This document shows, piece by piece, positions 62,451-64,000 of a stretch of DNA of 64,000 bases. A program made the position numbers and the translations under genes. Source of the stretch: Adiantum capillus-veneris (Eukaryota > Streptophyta > Polypodiopsida > Polypodiales > Pteridaceae); assembly GCA_014529385.2 (NCBI GenBank), contig CM043967.1, positions 86,229,278 to 86,293,277 on the forward strand, in the 5' to 3' direction. Each line of letters starts with the position of its first letter. Position 1 is the stretch's first letter. Under the pieces are notes generated by a model. The model had not been told where the DNA came from. It saw nothing but the letters and a program-made list of their open reading frames with translations, and did no database searches.

Positions 62451-63665
62451 AACTTGAATTACTTTAAATACCTTCATGAAAAGCTTTGCAAATTGACAAT
62501 GGAAAAATCTACAAACCAACAAAAAATATATATGCTTCAATAAGTTGTAAAGATTCCTTATCTGCATCCAAATCTTTAAATGTATTTGTTTACTTGGACC
62601 ACACTACAAGACTACGGGGTAGGGCACGGCTTCTGTTCCTTATAATTTTTGGGGAGACACAATGTCGACTCTCCACCATACTTTTGTATGGCACTCTTGT
62701 ATGTCATTCACTATATGGTCTATAATTTCTGTCATCTCCTCATTGTAGCCTATCAAAACATATATTTCGCTTAGTAGTACATTTTGATATCTTTTGTTGT
62801 AAATAACTTTAAGAAAATGTATTCTTCATTAGTAAATATTTGATGTCAAGATTTATATGTGTTTGAGGGAGACACATATTTTTGTTGCGCATTTATTATG
62901 TCTTGTGTCAGATCTTATGATGAGGATCCACATATTTCTTGCATGGATGGCTACAATCCAAGCGCAAATATCTAGGGACCAAGCTGTGACTAAATCTACA
63001 GTAGTCAAACACCCATATGCTAGATCCACAATGCATGTAGGTGGGTTTCATGAGAAGGACCACAATGCTTTCCTTTGAACTCAAGGTATGGCAAAATAAC
63101 AATCACAATGACACTAAAAATATAACTTCATCATAAAAAAAGAAAGCCTACAACAAGGCCAACCAAGCAAGAGTAGTCTTTTGTATTGCCAAATTTCCAC
63201 ATGCAAGGCTTTTAAACTTTTAGAAGAATTTTGTTTTCTAAGCACTCCCACACACCTTAATGGTACTTTTTCACACACTACGTCCACCATGCACATGCTA
63301 CTTTTGGTGTAGGTTTTCATATTAGCCTTTCTAGCTTCACACAAATATGCCCTTTACATGGAGCTTGTTCACACGCTTTTACTTCCATCATGCATGCTAC
63401 TTTTGATGTAGGGTTTGGAGTGGGATGAGGTTTACAACAAAACCCAGTGTAAGATGACCAACCAAATATTTATTTAGTTGGCCATAAATTTAATACCCAT
63501 GGCTGAGCTCATATGTTTTCTTTTGTACAATACTTTAATTTAATCTAAATACTTTTTTGCAATCCTTTAATCTAATCTAAATACATATGTTTTCTTTTGT
63601 ACAATACTTTAATTTAATCTAAATTTCCATATCTCAAAAAAATCAATGAAGATGAAGGCCTTGAT
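62450..63665. other. Intergenic DNA
   Basis: No gene seen. The phrase ACTTTTGRTGTAGG recurs (near 63300 and 63402), and CTTTTGTACAATACTTTAATTTAATCTAAATA-like sequence occurs near 63522 and 63594 as a short direct repeat. Confidence 0.55.
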
Positions 63666-64000
63666 GCAAGCAAAGATATCTTGCATTTACAACAATACTT
63701 ATGATGCAGCACAATGTCAAATTGAGTCTTTTTTAGATGAATGATTGGAGGACCTCTCTCTCTCATAGATGCCCCCTAATGGCATAAGAGATGTGTATTG
63801 ATGACATTGTTCTGTTGGGTTGGGGACCATTTGCAAGCAAAGATATTTTGCATTTACAACAATACTTATGATGCGGCACAATGTCAAATTGAGTCTTTTT
63901 TAGATGAATGATTGGAAGACCTCTCTCTCTCTCTCATAGATCTATCAGGTACTCACTAGAAGCCCCCTGATGGCATAAGAGATATGTATTGATATGTTGG
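63665..64000. repeat. 165-bp tandem repeat, two copies
   Basis: GCAAGCAAAGATATYTTGCA begins at about 63669 and 63834. Both copies continue through TGATGC(A/G)GCACAATGTCAAA, AGATGAATGATTGGA and GGCATAAGAGAT. The second copy runs to the window end and has a longer CT run. Confidence 0.9.

Overview
This window is nuclear DNA of a land plant. It holds one intact host gene, a HAK/KUP/KT-family potassium transporter (59200-61518, minus), in about 55 kb of nested and decayed LTR retrotransposons and very long CT/GA and GT/AC microsatellites. The transporter family, tRNA-iMet-type primer sites, copia LTRs, chromodomain gypsy elements and a Tat-type gypsy element with two RNase H domains all point to a plant. 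I cannot name the species. I saw no rRNA, tRNA, CRISPR or bacterial operon.

Layout. 1-3.3 kb: decayed plus-strand chromovirus (CRV-1) lacking its reverse transcriptase (RT). 3.4-7.9 kb: unassigned DNA and a long (TG)n. 7999-13236: complete but dead copia element COP-1, bounded by a 5-bp target-site duplication and apparently inserted at the tract/LTR junction of a minus-strand chromovirus (CRV-2, remnant at 13298-13696). 13697-19560: LTR of unclassified element U, split by a second copy of the COP-1 family, COP-2 (14402-19454). 19.6-20.45 kb: copia-type LTR COP-5 with a GGCC-rich repeat array. 20449-24904: inverted U LTR and U internal DNA with a tryptophan-rich repeat protein remnant. 24905 to about 41.95 kb: minus-strand copia COP-3, interrupted inside its protease by the 12.6-kb Tat-type gypsy element TAT-1 (28256-40863). 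42.5-44.35 kb: (CT)n/(AC)n tracts and a 261-bp minisatellite. 44.5-47.77 kb: truncated plus-strand relative TAT-2. 49299-53064: young, internally deleted copia COP-4 inside a GT/TG microsatellite. 53.2-58.6 kb: tandem repeats, AT-rich DNA and a degenerate gag-like gene of unknown type. 59.2-61.5 kb: potassium transporter. 61.5-64 kb: intergenic DNA with an Arg/Asp-rich remnant and a 165-bp tandem repeat.

The most unusual feature is in TAT-1. Between its primer-binding site and gag lie four small ORFs forming two paralogous pairs: S1/S2 (about 70 aa) and L1/L2 (134 to about 185 aa). TAT-2 has the same primer-binding-site core, and between it and gag carries recognisable, broken S-like and L-like copies. 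An accessory cassette kept in two well-diverged elements suggests a real retrotransposon gene module whose family I do not recognise.

The insertions give a relative history. U carries COP-3, and COP-3 carries TAT-1. COP-1 and COP-2 are old (LTRs roughly 7-8% different) and share three stop codons at identical positions. COP-4 is young (one LTR mismatch in 191 bp) although it lacks most of pol, so it was probably mobilised in trans.
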